A stretch of DNA of 6,000 nt from Chloroflexota bacterium. GTDB taxonomy: Bacteria > Chloroflexota > UBA5177 > JANWHV01. This document shows, one piece after another, positions 1 through 6,000 of the stretch. Within the stretch, counting starts at the first letter, position 1; every line of letters starts with the position of its first letter. A program made the translations under genes and the position numbers. The DNA is taken from contig JAQBPC010000438.1 of NCBI GenBank assembly GCA_028287725.1, forward strand, positions 1 through 6,000, read 5' to 3'. A model generated the notes under the pieces. That model was given only the letters and a program-made list of their open reading frames with translations. It was not told the origin of the DNA and searched no databases.

Positions 1-895
1 TCTCCAGCTCCAGGGTAGATGCGGGCTTGACATCCCAGCCATTCCATCCGGTCACCGCGCCGGCGGTCATAATCTCGAACGGTTTTACGCGGGCACGGCC
101 CCAACGGGAGAGGAAGCTCTGGCGCACATAGTTGGGCGCATGCCCTTCGATGGAGACGAGATCCGCGCTGTCGATCGGGTCGCCCGGTGCCCCGGCCGCA
201 TTATAGGTAACGATCGCCTCGGGTAGGGAAGTGCGGATCGTTCCATACATCTCTTGCAGGAAGTCTGCCGTCGAGTCGGTCATGAAGTGAAAGCTCTCAC
301 GCCGTTCCTCCTGCGTCGGTTCAAGCGGCAGCATCCTGCTGAAACGCTGCTGAAATGCTCGCTGGCAGCCTAGACAGTAGCAGGGAAAGTTCTGACTATG
401 AATGAGCCAGAGCGGCGTGGTACCCCAGGCCAGGGGGATGATGTCCAGCCAAATACCGTCCCACCGAGCGTGCGAGACCAGTTCCTTAAGCTGCTGTAAG
501 GCGAAGGCACGATAGCCCGAATTCGGGCAGGCGGTAAAGAAGGGCCCGATTTTGGGGGCATTGCCCGCACGGTCGGTGGCGCGCCACTCCGGATGCAAGC
601 CGAGGGCGAAGTTATCGAAACAGACGCTAAAGTAGGCCATGATGCGCATACCAGCGCGATAGCACTCGGTCTGCAGTTCGGCCATTACATCGCGTGGATA
701 GGGCAGGCCAAGCGAGCAGGGATAGTAGCAGACACCGTGGTGATCCTTGGCGTAAACCTGCACGAGAGTGACTCCTGCGTCCCGCAGCCGCTGCACGTAC
801 TCGCGCGCGTCGAACCGCTCGCCGCGTTCACCCGCCCATTGGGGCGACACGTAGAGGATGTGGACCTTGCGCAGTGTCTCGTTATACCAGCTCAT
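1..895 (-). CDS. Putative glycoside hydrolase, GHL6-like TIM barrel (3' end beyond the window)
   Basis: I translated this gene by hand: 298 codons without a stop from ATG at 895 to the left edge, so the C-terminus is missing. An AAGGAGAT ribosome site at 908-901 lies 5 nt before the ATG and supports this start. The protein begins MSWYNETLRKVHILYVSP. No signal peptide is visible, so it is probably cytoplasmic. Landmarks are HPEWR near residues 101-105, TACPNSGYRAFAL near 121-133, DGIWLDI at 146-152 (D151 at a barrel-strand end), a Cys cluster C172-x-C174-x2-C177, and SIEGH at 248-252 (E250). This order (HPxW, CPNSxYR, DGIxLD, CxCxxC, then a late acidic residue) matches uncharacterised GH-A-type proteins of the 'hypothetical glycosyl hydrolase 6' group, often annotated as alpha-L-fucosidase or beta-galactosidase-trimerisation proteins. 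Assigning D151 or E250 a catalytic role is inference. It follows the permease by 58 bp and is probably the last known gene of the operon. The substrate is unknown. Confidence 0.8.
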   Translation of the reverse strand, partial: MSWYNETLRKVHILYVSPQWAGERGERFDAREYVQRLRDAGVTLVQVYAKDHHGVCYYPCSLGLPYPRDVMAELQTECYRAGMRIMAYFSVCFDNFALGLHPEWRATDRAGNAPKIGPFFTACPNSGYRAFALQQLKELVSHARWDGIWLDIIPLAWGTTPLWLIHSQNFPCYCLGCQRAFQQRFSRMLPLEPTQEERRESFHFMTDSTADFLQEMYGTIRTSLPEAIVTYNAAGAPGDPIDSADLVSIEGHAPNYVRQSFLSRWGRARVKPFEIMTAGAVTGWNGWDVKPASTLELE

Positions 896-900
896 TGGGG

Positions 901-908
901 ATCTCCTT
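901..908 (-). promoter_or_regulatory. Ribosome binding site of the glycosidase gene
   Basis: Read on the minus strand this is AAGGAGAT, ending 5 nt before ATG 895. It is one of the strongest Shine-Dalgarno matches in the cluster and fixes the start. The 58-bp gap around it has no hairpin plus T-tract, so read-through from the permease is expected. Confidence 0.75.
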
Positions 909-953
909 AAAAAGCCGATGGTCGGCGTGGCTGCGCGGTGGCATGGGATAGCG

Positions 954-1802
954 TTACCGGAAGGCGCCCAAGGTCATCCCCTTGGTGATCTGGCGCTGGA
1001 ACAGGGCATACAGAAGCAGCAACGGGGTCACGCTCAGGGCCATGGCCGCGAACAGCAGATTCCATTGCACCTGATATTGTGTTTTGAACGCGAGTAGGCC
1101 GACGTTGATGGTTTGCATGTTCGGATCGGAGAGCAGAATGAACGCGAAGAGCAGCTCGCTCCAAATGCCGACCGCGTTCACGATGGTGACGCTCGCGAGC
1201 CCTCCCTTGGAGATGGGCAGGACGATACGGATAAAGACGCCGATGTCCGAGCAGCCATCGACGCGCGCGGCATCTTCAAGCTCACGCGGCATGGAGTCGT
1301 AGTAGGCGCGGAGCAGAAGAATGCTGAAGGGCATCCACAGGCCGGTATAGACTGCCACGATGCCCACATAGCTGCTCAGCAGTTGCAGCCCATTCATCAG
1401 GGAATAGATGGGGATCAGCAGGGCGGTAATAGGCATTGCCAGCGCCAGGATGAATAGCACCTGTACGAAACGCGCGCCCGGGAAAGGAAAGCGCGCCAGG
1501 GCGTAGGCGGCCATTGAGGCAATGACTCCGACAGCCACCAGTGAGGCGATGGTCACGATAAAACTGTTCTCGAGATAGGTGGCAAATGAGGTGGCGTCAC
1601 CGCCGCCGTCGAAGAGTTGCGCGAAGTTGGTCCACTGGAGTTCTGTAGGAAGGGACCACGGGCTCAGGAACACCTGCTCGCTCGTCTTGAGCGAATTGTT
1701 ATAGAGAAATAGCAAGGGCATCAGGACCAGCGCCGCCCAGGCGATCAGCGGCACGTAAATGGCGATTCGCACACCGATCGTTTTGAAGTGAGCGAGACTC
1801 AC
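954..1802 (-). CDS. ABC sugar transporter permease, MalG/UgpE type (CUT1)
   Basis: Inner-membrane permease, one half of the transmembrane channel of a carbohydrate uptake (CUT1) ABC importer. I place the start at GTG 1802 because GGAGGG (1817-1812) lies 9 nt upstream. The longer frame opens only with a TTG at 1853, inside the upstream permease gene, with no ribosome site. The GTG start gives 282 residues, the usual MalG-like length, starting MSLAHFKTIGVRIAIYVPL. Hydrophobic helices appear near residues 10-34, 80-102, 112-133, 143-165, 198-220 and 245-265. The EAA loop that docks the ATPase reads ELEDAARVDG at 174-183, with I193 and P196 completing the pattern. The first EAA residue is Asp (D177), a common variant. 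Conserved N79-S80 and the AYALARFPFPG stretch at 99-109 are typical of MalG-type subunits. It lies 22 bp after the MalF-type permease, so the pair is probably translationally linked. Substrate cannot be read from it. Confidence 0.93.
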   Translation of the reverse strand: MSLAHFKTIGVRIAIYVPLIAWAALVLMPLLFLYNNSLKTSEQVFLSPWSLPTELQWTNFAQLFDGGGDATSFATYLENSFIVTIASLVAVGVIASMAAYALARFPFPGARFVQVLFILALAMPITALLIPIYSLMNGLQLLSSYVGIVAVYTGLWMPFSILLLRAYYDSMPRELEDAARVDGCSDIGVFIRIVLPISKGGLASVTIVNAVGIWSELLFAFILLSDPNMQTINVGLLAFKTQYQVQWNLLFAAMALSVTPLLLLYALFQRQITKGMTLGAFR

Positions 1803-1811
1803 GCGCGCAAT

Positions 1812-1817
1812 CCCTCC
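1812..1817 (-). promoter_or_regulatory. Ribosome binding site that sets the second permease start
   Basis: GGAGGG on the minus strand, 9 nt before GTG 1802 and 8 nt after the stop codon of the preceding permease (TGA at 1827-1825). It decides between GTG 1802 and the upstream TTG 1853, which would overlap the previous gene by 29 bp. Confidence 0.7.
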
Positions 1818-1824
1818 GCTGTGC

Positions 1825-2856
1825 TCAAGTTGTGGCCACGAGGGGCCGGACAAGACGCAGGTAGACGAAGGCGATGGTGCCGATAATCACGATCATCGCC
1901 ACCGCGACGGTCGAGCCGTAGCCGTAATCGGAATACAGAAACGCGGACTGATAAAGCTTCACCCCGAGCAAGGTTGTGGCAGTGCCAGGGCCACCCTGAG
2001 TCATCGCCCAGGCAACATCGAAGGTACGCATGCCAAAAATCACTTGCAACATCACCAACACGAGCGCCACGCCCTGCACGAGCGGCCAGGTGATATAACG
2101 GAGGCGCTGCCAGCCATTGGCCCCGTCCATGCGCGCCGCCTCATAGAGCTCCAGTGGAATGCCCTCGATAGCGGCGAGGAACACGATCATCGGAAACCCG
2201 GTGTATTGCCAAATACTAACCAGGATGATCGTCCACAGGGCAGTGGAGGGGCTGGCGAGCCAGAGTGGCGGGCTAAAGCCCAGCGAGCTGATGACGGTAT
2301 TGACGGCGCCGTTGGTGGGATCGAGCAGCATGCCCCAGAGCACGCCCACCACGGTCATGGGGAGCAGCACGGGGATGAAGTTTACTATGCGGAAGAACCG
2401 CCAGCCGCGCACGCGCTCGGCGATGGCGACGGCGAGGAAGAATCCGAGGGTCGCGGTGCCGAGCGTGGTGCACGCTGTGAAAATAACGGTGATACGGAGT
2501 GAATCGAGCAGGCCGGAGGTATTGGAGAACATTGCTCGATAGTTGTCCAGACCGATGAAGGTGCTTTTCCCCAGGCCATCCCAGCGGTCGAGGCTGAGAA
2601 TCAGCGAATCGATCACCGGATAGCCGATAAAAATCAGCACCACCGCGATGGCCGGTGAAATGAACAGATAGGCCAGGCGATATTTCCAGATCTGTTGCAT
2701 TAGCCGGGCCGTCCGCCGCGTGGTGGGGTTCCTGGGCAACGCGTATGCCACCGGCTCTACGCGCGGATCGAGATTCACGTAATCTGGCTCCTGATTCACG
2801 TAGTCTGGCTCCTCGATCGGCAGTGGAACGGTTGCCGAGTTGTGGTTCGGTGCCAA
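1825..2856 (-). CDS. ABC sugar transporter permease, MalF/UgpA type (CUT1), start uncertain
   Basis: Inner-membrane permease that pairs with the product at 954-1802. The core is classic: first helix near residues 61-82 (LAYLFISPAIAVVLIFIGYP), the family motif FIGLDNYRAMF at 100-110, further helices near 122-145, 158-178, 205-229, 260-280 and 315-335, and an EAA loop LYEAARMDG at 237-245 continuing to I255 and P258. The longest frame opens with TTG 2856, preceded by only a partial ribosome site (AGGTG, 4 nt away), and gives 343 residues. Close relatives are usually about 290-310, so about 50 N-terminal residues are extra. That extension holds a doubled EPDYVN motif in which each copy has GGAG 9 nt before an in-frame GTG (2799 and 2778), giving 324 or 317 residues. 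ATG 2700 would give 291 but has no clear ribosome site. Function is firm and the start is open. It is separated from the binding-protein gene by 108 bp containing a strong hairpin. Confidence 0.92.
   Translation of the reverse strand: MAPNHNSATVPLPIEEPDYVNQEPDYVNLDPRVEPVAYALPRNPTTRRTARLMQQIWKYRLAYLFISPAIAVVLIFIGYPVIDSLILSLDRWDGLGKSTFIGLDNYRAMFSNTSGLLDSLRITVIFTACTTLGTATLGFFLAVAIAERVRGWRFFRIVNFIPVLLPMTVVGVLWGMLLDPTNGAVNTVISSLGFSPPLWLASPSTALWTIILVSIWQYTGFPMIVFLAAIEGIPLELYEAARMDGANGWQRLRYITWPLVQGVALVLVMLQVIFGMRTFDVAWAMTQGGPGTATTLLGVKLYQSAFLYSDYGYGSTVAVAMIVIIGTIAFVYLRLVRPLVATT
2770..2811 (-). repeat. Tandem 21-bp in-frame repeat (EPDYVN doubled) at the permease N-terminus
   Basis: Two adjacent 21-bp units, 2811-2791 and 2790-2770 on the minus strand, encode EPDYVNQ and EPDYVNL. 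The 18 nt for EPDYVN differ at one position (GAC versus GAT). The unit is seven codons, so the duplication keeps frame, as expected if the stretch is translated. Each unit also carries GGAG-N9-GTG, so the duplication doubles a possible start site. Confidence 0.85.
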
Positions 2857-2870
2857 CCGACACCTGTGTT

Positions 2871-2927
2871 GCCACTATCCTCTCCAGGTAGGCAAGCCTT
2901 GGCCATAAGCCTGGAGAGGATAGTGGC
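2871..2927 (-). repeat. Perfect 18-bp inverted repeat (stem-loop) between binding protein and permease
   Basis: The arms GCCACTATCCTCTCCAGG (2871-2888) and CCTGGAGAGGATAGTGGC (2910-2927) are exact reverse complements around a 21-nt loop. On the transcript the stem starts 37 nt after the binding-protein stop codon and ends 14 nt before the TTG start of the permease. No U-tract follows on either strand, so it does not look like a simple intrinsic terminator. By analogy with the malE-malF gap, where palindromes protect upstream mRNA, it may stabilise the binding-protein message or lower permease expression. That role is inference. The downstream arm contains GGAGAGG, a ribosome-site-like sequence that would be buried in the stem. 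It could also be a dispersed genomic palindrome. Confidence 0.9.
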
Positions 2928-2964
2928 CGGATGTGTGCGCTGGGCAGGCCGAGGGATTACCGGA

Positions 2965-4362
2965 TTAGCTCCCCGCTCGCACCTGGATCAGCGCCGTCTG
3001 GAGTTGAGTTCCAACGTCCTTCGGGCCAATGCTGCCGGCCATCAGTTGCGACATCAAGGTGTAGTTGAGCTGACCAAGCTTGGTGGCGACCGGGTCATCC
3101 CAGCCAATCGCGCTTCCTACCTTCCCGAGCTGCTTCCACATGTCGTAACCAACAACCCCGAGGCCCTTCATAGCATTTGCAGGGATATCGAGGCGAGCGG
3201 GTGTCAAGATGCCGCTACGTGCCAGCGCGGTCTGACGTTCCAGCGACATATGGTAGGCGAGGATTTTCTTTGCGGCGTCCACGTGCTTCCCGTGTGTGAG
3301 GATCTCCTCGGCGTTCCCCATATACAGGAGGAACTTGGGCTCGATCTCTTTGACCATCTTGGGATAGAGCATCCATGCGAAGTCGAGACTTTTGGCGAAT
3401 CCGCCGAGCATACCTTTGCCCGATGCCCAGGACCCATCGGAATACAGGGCGGCCTTGCCCGTGGCAAAGTATTGCATAGCCTGGAGCTCGGTGCGGCCCA
3501 TGAAGCCGGTAGCGAAGACTCCTTTGTTTTTCCAATCGACCATCTTCTGGTTTACCGCGAGCCAGCGAGGGTCCGTGTACCGGTAGGTCATGGGTACGCT
3601 TTTTAGCCAATTCTCACGCAGGTTCTTAACAAACGGCTCGGGGGTCATACGTTGGAGCAGGACATCCTCCACGTGGGCGAGCATGAAGGCATTCACACCG
3701 CCGATGGAAATGGAATCGTACCCGGCGTGGCGCAGGCGATCGATGGCGTCGAGGAACTCAGCCTCGGAGTCGAAATATGGGTGGTCAGAGGGTGGTGCCT
3801 TGATGCCGGCCTTCTTGAAGGCATCTTTACGGTAGTACAGTTGCGGATACCAAACGACGTTATCGACCACGCCGTAACGATGGCCGTCGGCCGCGACATA
3901 CCCTTTTACCGCTGCATCGGGCAGGACATGATCCCAGCCCTGTGACTTGTAGAGGTCATCAAGGGGAACGAATAGTCCGGCGGAGGCCATTTGATTGTAG
4001 AAACCGGCGCCGCCAAACCAGTACCAGCACATGTCGGGGGCAGCGGACGACGCGGCAATATGTGGAAACAGCACCTTATAGTCGTTTTCGGAGCCACCGG
4101 GGATACGCACCTTCAGCGTGATACCGGTGCCGGCAGCGTGACTCTTGTTCCACGCGACGGCGTCTGCGCTCCACATCGGACCAACTGTCCCGGGAAGCGC
4201 CTCAACCGTGATCGTAGTGTTGCCCGCAGCGTGCTGTGCGAAGGCAGCGGCCGCGGGTCCGGTCAGGCGGGATGCGGCCGCAGCACCCGTGGCGGCCGCG
4301 GCCAGCTTGAGCAGATCGCGCCGCTTCAATTCTCGCCGGCCGATCAGGTCCTCGATCGACAT
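2965..4362 (-). CDS. Tat-exported sugar-binding protein of a CUT1 ABC importer
   Basis: Extracytoplasmic solute-binding protein (bacterial family 1), which captures the substrate and delivers it to the two permeases. ATG 4362 has GAGG about 10 nt upstream. The N-terminus carries a twin-arginine signal: KRRDLLKL at 13-20, an Ala-rich hydrophobic stretch, then a likely cleavage after AFA at 40-42. Tat export means the protein folds in the cytoplasm first. There is no lipobox Cys in the signal, so anchoring is not obvious. The mature part has typical family features: GLFVPLDDL at 129-137, YYRKDAFKKAG at 176-186, and SDGSWASG starting at 308. An aromatic cluster, WYWFGGAGF at 113-121, could stack against sugar rings (inference). 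Length 465 is normal with the long signal. It follows the regulator by 48 bp. The ligand is unidentified. Confidence 0.93.
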   Translation of the reverse strand: MSIEDLIGRRELKRRDLLKLAAAATGAAAASRLTGPAAAAFAQHAAGNTTITVEALPGTVGPMWSADAVAWNKSHAAGTGITLKVRIPGGSENDYKVLFPHIAASSAAPDMCWYWFGGAGFYNQMASAGLFVPLDDLYKSQGWDHVLPDAAVKGYVAADGHRYGVVDNVVWYPQLYYRKDAFKKAGIKAPPSDHPYFDSEAEFLDAIDRLRHAGYDSISIGGVNAFMLAHVEDVLLQRMTPEPFVKNLRENWLKSVPMTYRYTDPRWLAVNQKMVDWKNKGVFATGFMGRTELQAMQYFATGKAALYSDGSWASGKGMLGGFAKSLDFAWMLYPKMVKEIEPKFLLYMGNAEEILTHGKHVDAAKKILAYHMSLERQTALARSGILTPARLDIPANAMKGLGVVGYDMWKQLGKVGSAIGWDDPVATKLGQLNYTLMSQLMAGSIGPKDVGTQLQTALIQVRAGS

Positions 4363-4410
4363 GGTCTTTACCTCTTTTACTTAGGGGCAACTCGTCGACA
4401 CGGGAATGGA
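4363..4410 (-). other. Regulator to binding-protein gap without a promoter or terminator
   Basis: These 48 bp hold the binding-protein ribosome site (AAAGAGG) and no convincing -35/-10 pair or hairpin with a T-tract, which favours cotranscription of regulator and transporter. GGTCTTTACC at 4363-4372 is a weak palindrome (GGT-N4-ACC) overlapping the ribosome site. It resembles half-sites of GntR operators but is too short to call. Confidence 0.4.
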
Positions 4411-5151
4411 TCAGTCTGCCGAGCCTGGGACCCGGCCAGTTGGTGCAATGACGCCCAGGTTGACGAAGTCGTGTTCGACGCTCTCAAGATGCTTATGCAT
4501 CGCCTCGGCCGCCGCTTCAGGATCTTTCCTACATACCGCCTCCACGATCTCTTCGTGATACTTCATCGCACGCATGACAGCGCCTTCGGCATTGAAGCCC
4601 TGTAGGATGCTTTCGCGCAGGAGATAGCGGATAGAACCAATGATCCAGATGAGGAGTTGATTACGGGCCATCACCGCGAGAGTATGGTGAAAGGCAATGT
4701 CATATTCGACCCAGCGCTCAGCATCTCCAGTGAAACGCGCCATCTGCTCAGCGCAGTCGCGCAGAGTCGCGTACCCCTCGGGATCTGAACGTAGCGCCGC
4801 AAGGCGGACGATCGCAGTCTCGATCGCCAGTCGTGTCTCGGTTAGTTCATCAAGGCCAACACCGTCGAGTCGCATGAGGAGTTGAAGGGAGTCACTGAGT
4901 GAACGGTGGCCGGGGCGAGCGACAAGAATGCCTTTGCCCTGCTGCACCTCGACCAGCCCCTTCTGTGCCAGCACCTTCACGGCTTCTCGGATCGCGGTGC
5001 GGCTCACGCCGAAGCGCTCGGCAAGCAGGCGCTCGGCCGGAAGGGCGACTCCAGGCGCGAGCTGACGGTCGATGATCAGGCTCTCGATCTGCGAGACCAC
5101 GGACTCAAAGAGGCGTTCGCGCTCGATGCGCTTGAGCTTATGTTCAAGCAT
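4411..5151 (-). CDS. GntR-family transcriptional regulator, FadR/FCD subfamily
   Basis: Cytoplasmic ligand-responsive DNA-binding protein, 246 residues, the normal size for the FadR group. The winged helix-turn-helix spans about 12-78: LPAERLLAERFGVSRTAIREAVKVL (37-61, written here only as a location for the recognition helix) followed by the wing LVEVQQGKGILV. The all-helical FCD ligand domain covers about 101-228. All four residues that usually bind a metal in FCD domains are present: D151 and H155 in DIAFHH, H199 in KYHEE, and H221 in MHKHLE. This suggests a metal-dependent site for a small acid or sugar-acid ligand; the ligand itself is unknown. ATG 5151 has only a weak ribosome site (GGGA, very close). 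It is the first gene of the cluster and most likely regulates it and itself. Candidate palindromes lie upstream at 5171-5183 and 5290-5303. Confidence 0.95.
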   Translation of the reverse strand: MLEHKLKRIERERLFESVVSQIESLIIDRQLAPGVALPAERLLAERFGVSRTAIREAVKVLAQKGLVEVQQGKGILVARPGHRSLSDSLQLLMRLDGVGLDELTETRLAIETAIVRLAALRSDPEGYATLRDCAEQMARFTGDAERWVEYDIAFHHTLAVMARNQLLIWIIGSIRYLLRESILQGFNAEGAVMRAMKYHEEIVEAVCRKDPEAAAEAMHKHLESVEHDFVNLGVIAPTGRVPGSAD

Positions 5152-5170
5152 TTCCCAGTCTCATGCTTCA

Positions 5171-5183
5171 GGTCTAATAGGCC
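5171..5183. promoter_or_regulatory. Candidate operator palindrome upstream of the regulator gene
   Basis: GGTCTAATAGGCC is a 13-bp palindrome around a central A with one mismatched pair. It lies 20 bp before the regulator ATG. FadR-group regulators bind short palindromes with GGT/ACC or GGTC/GACC-like arms, so an autoregulatory site is plausible. This rests on pattern alone. Confidence 0.3.
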
Positions 5184-5184
5184 A

Positions 5185-5209
5185 AGACGCGTGATGGAGA
5201 GACGCGTGA
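5185..5209. repeat. Direct repeat of AGACGCGTGA in the leader
   Basis: AGACGCGTGA occurs at 5185-5194 and again at 5200-5209, a 15-bp step. Flanking it, ATGCTTCA (5163-5170) and TGAAGCAT (5207-5214) form an 8-bp inverted repeat that could fold the leader RNA. Purpose unknown. Confidence 0.55.
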
Positions 5210-5281
5210 AGCATCATGGATAGACGCCCCTAACTCTTGGGAGAACCTGAGTACGAGTGTTCTGTCCGAGTAATGAAACTG

Positions 5282-5310
5282 AGCATATATGGTTATCATA
5301 CCAGTGTCAA
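5282..5310 (-). promoter_or_regulatory. Predicted promoter of the operon, with overlapping TGGT-N6-ACCA palindrome
   Basis: On the minus strand TTGACA (5310-5305), a perfect -35 consensus, is followed by 17 nt and TATGCT (5287-5282). Inside the spacer is an extended -10, TGGTATGAT (5303-5295), a second option that would not need the -35. The same spacer carries TGGT (5303-5300) and ACCA (5293-5290), an inverted pair 6 nt apart and well placed for a repressor to block RNA polymerase. Either promoter gives a leader of roughly 125-135 nt to the regulator ATG. There is no other good candidate between here and the gene. Confidence 0.45.
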
Positions 5311-5877
5311 TGGTGCTACGACGGCAATTTCAAATCAACTCGCTCGGAAGGATCCCCGGCCTCCGATGCGCCCAGCTTTACGAGTCTCTCCACTGGTGCG
5401 ATACACTTACGGCCAGTCGTTGCCGGCGCGCAGGGCCGTGGGGAAGGTCTACACGCAGCAGAGACGATGGGCCCAGCGGCCGGTCGTACATTTACGGCCC
5501 GTTCGGCACGGGAAGCGCGTCGGTGAGACTCATGCGCACGGTGGTCAGGCCTATTGTGCATTCCCGCGAGGTCTCGCGTCTCTCTCTTCTCACGCTGGGT
5601 GGCAAAACTCTGCTCGTCGAACACGCCCCGAGTATCGTCGCATAGTCTCAGTGGACCGCCCAGCTCGACAAGTGCCGACGACAAGTGACAATGCTCGCCG
5701 TACGTCTCGCATAGGATCGAGCGTGTTGAAAGACGTGGTTATCCCGGCATAGGCACGACCTTCGGTGCTGGCCAAACCGTGTAGTGGTGTGGTTAGGTGC
5801 ACGGGATTGATCGGTATGTCTGATCAGGAACGCGTCAAATAGGGGAGGAGCACGGCCCCCGGCAGTCCCCGCCGTCC
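5311..5877. other. Gene-poor tract between the operon and the transposase remnant
   Basis: Open frames exist on both strands (for example 5289-5645 plus and 5684-5316 minus), but none has a convincing ribosome site, recognisable motif or sensible protein composition. They are rich in Arg, Ser and Pro, as expected of chance frames in GC-rich DNA. I see no tRNA, CRISPR or terminator. It may be decayed coding sequence or insertion-sequence flank. Confidence 0.5.
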
Positions 5878-6000
5878 CTAGCTGGTCGGCTGGAGCCAGC
5901 GTTTGAGGTTCTACCCTGCCACAATCAGCACGCCCTCGATGTTGAGATTTCGGAGTCCTCGGAACCGGAGCTTGAGCAAGCCGTGCCACTGTTTCGCCTC
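5878..6000 (-). pseudogene. C-terminal remnant of an IS1182-like DDE transposase, with an in-frame stop
   Basis: Read on the minus strand from the right edge, the frame gives EAKQWHGLLKLRFRGLRNLN, then IEGVLIVAG, a TAG stop (5913-5911), then NLKRWLQPTS and a second TAG (5880-5878). The pattern ExKxxHGLxxxRxRGLxxxxIxxxLxxAxQNLKRxL is the end of the catalytic domain of IS1182/IS5-type transposases. The first Glu is in the region of the catalytic DDE glutamate. At the first TAG relatives have Gln (CAG), so a single C-to-T change created an amber codon and removed the NLKR end. The second TAG may be the natural end or another decayed codon, since the frame stays open after it to TGA at 5826-5824. 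The rest of the element lies beyond the window. No terminal inverted repeat could be assigned. Confidence 0.7.

Noticed and set aside
1803..1853. TTG-started extension of the second permease
   Set aside because: It overlaps the upstream permease by 29 bp and lacks a ribosome site, while GTG 1802 has GGAGGG at good spacing.
2273..2875. Minus-strand frame from GTG 2875, preceded by GGAGAGG
   Set aside because: The ribosome site looks good, but the frame is shifted relative to the permease, the protein is Arg-rich and unlike any family, and the site is inside the stem. A frameshifted permease start seems less likely than the in-frame starts.
2871..2927. Rho-independent terminator
   Set aside because: The stem is strong, but no T-tract follows on either strand and the downstream permease would be cut off from the only visible promoter.
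2842..3606. Long plus-strand open frame of 254 codons
   Set aside because: It lies antisense to the well-supported binding-protein gene and has no recognisable motif. It is a composition shadow.
3991..4605. Plus-strand open frame of 204 codons spanning two genes
   Set aside because: It is antisense to the binding-protein start and the regulator end, with no motif or ribosome site.
5289..5645. Plus-strand open frame of 118 codons containing YIYGPFGTG
   Set aside because: It starts inside the predicted promoter without a ribosome site, and its composition is Arg/Ser-rich. The glycine-rich stretch is not enough to call a P-loop or any family.
5808..5826. TGATC-N8-TGATCA as a possible insertion-sequence end
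   Set aside because: The match is short and GATC is self-complementary, so it is easily a chance palindrome. No partner repeat is available in the window.

Overview
The window carries one sugar-uptake gene cluster, all on the minus strand and transcribed from right to left. It is followed upstream by a gene-poor tract and the tail of a decayed transposase. The DNA looks GC-rich by eye. GTG and TTG starts look likely for both permeases, and the solute-binding protein has a Tat signal. These traits fit a free-living soil or thermal-habitat bacterium such as Chloroflexota or Actinomycetota. No marker gene fixes the taxon, so this is only a guess.

Order in transcription direction: a FadR/FCD-type GntR regulator (5151-4411); a Tat-exported family-1 sugar-binding protein (4362-2965); a perfect 18-bp inverted repeat in the gap (2927-2871); a MalF/UgpA-type permease (2856-1825); a MalG/UgpE-type permease (GTG start at 1802, end at 954); and a putative glycoside hydrolase of the GHL6-like, GH-A-type TIM-barrel group that runs off the left edge (895-1). 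The gaps are 48, 108, 22 and 58 bp with no clear terminator, so one operon led by its regulator is the simplest reading. A minus-strand promoter with an extended -10 lies near 5310-5282, leaving a leader of about 125 nt before the regulator.

Working model (inference): the binding protein captures a sugar or oligosaccharide outside the cell. The two permeases move it inward, powered by an ATPase not seen here. The glycosidase may act on the imported material and the FCD regulator responds to a small-molecule ligand. The substrate is unknown. The hairpin between binding protein and permease sits where such operons often set a high binding-protein to permease ratio.

Right of the cluster, about 5311-5877 holds no gene I can support. 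From 5878 to the right edge the minus strand encodes the C-terminus of an IS1182-like DDE transposase with an in-frame amber codon, so an insertion-sequence remnant flanks the operon.
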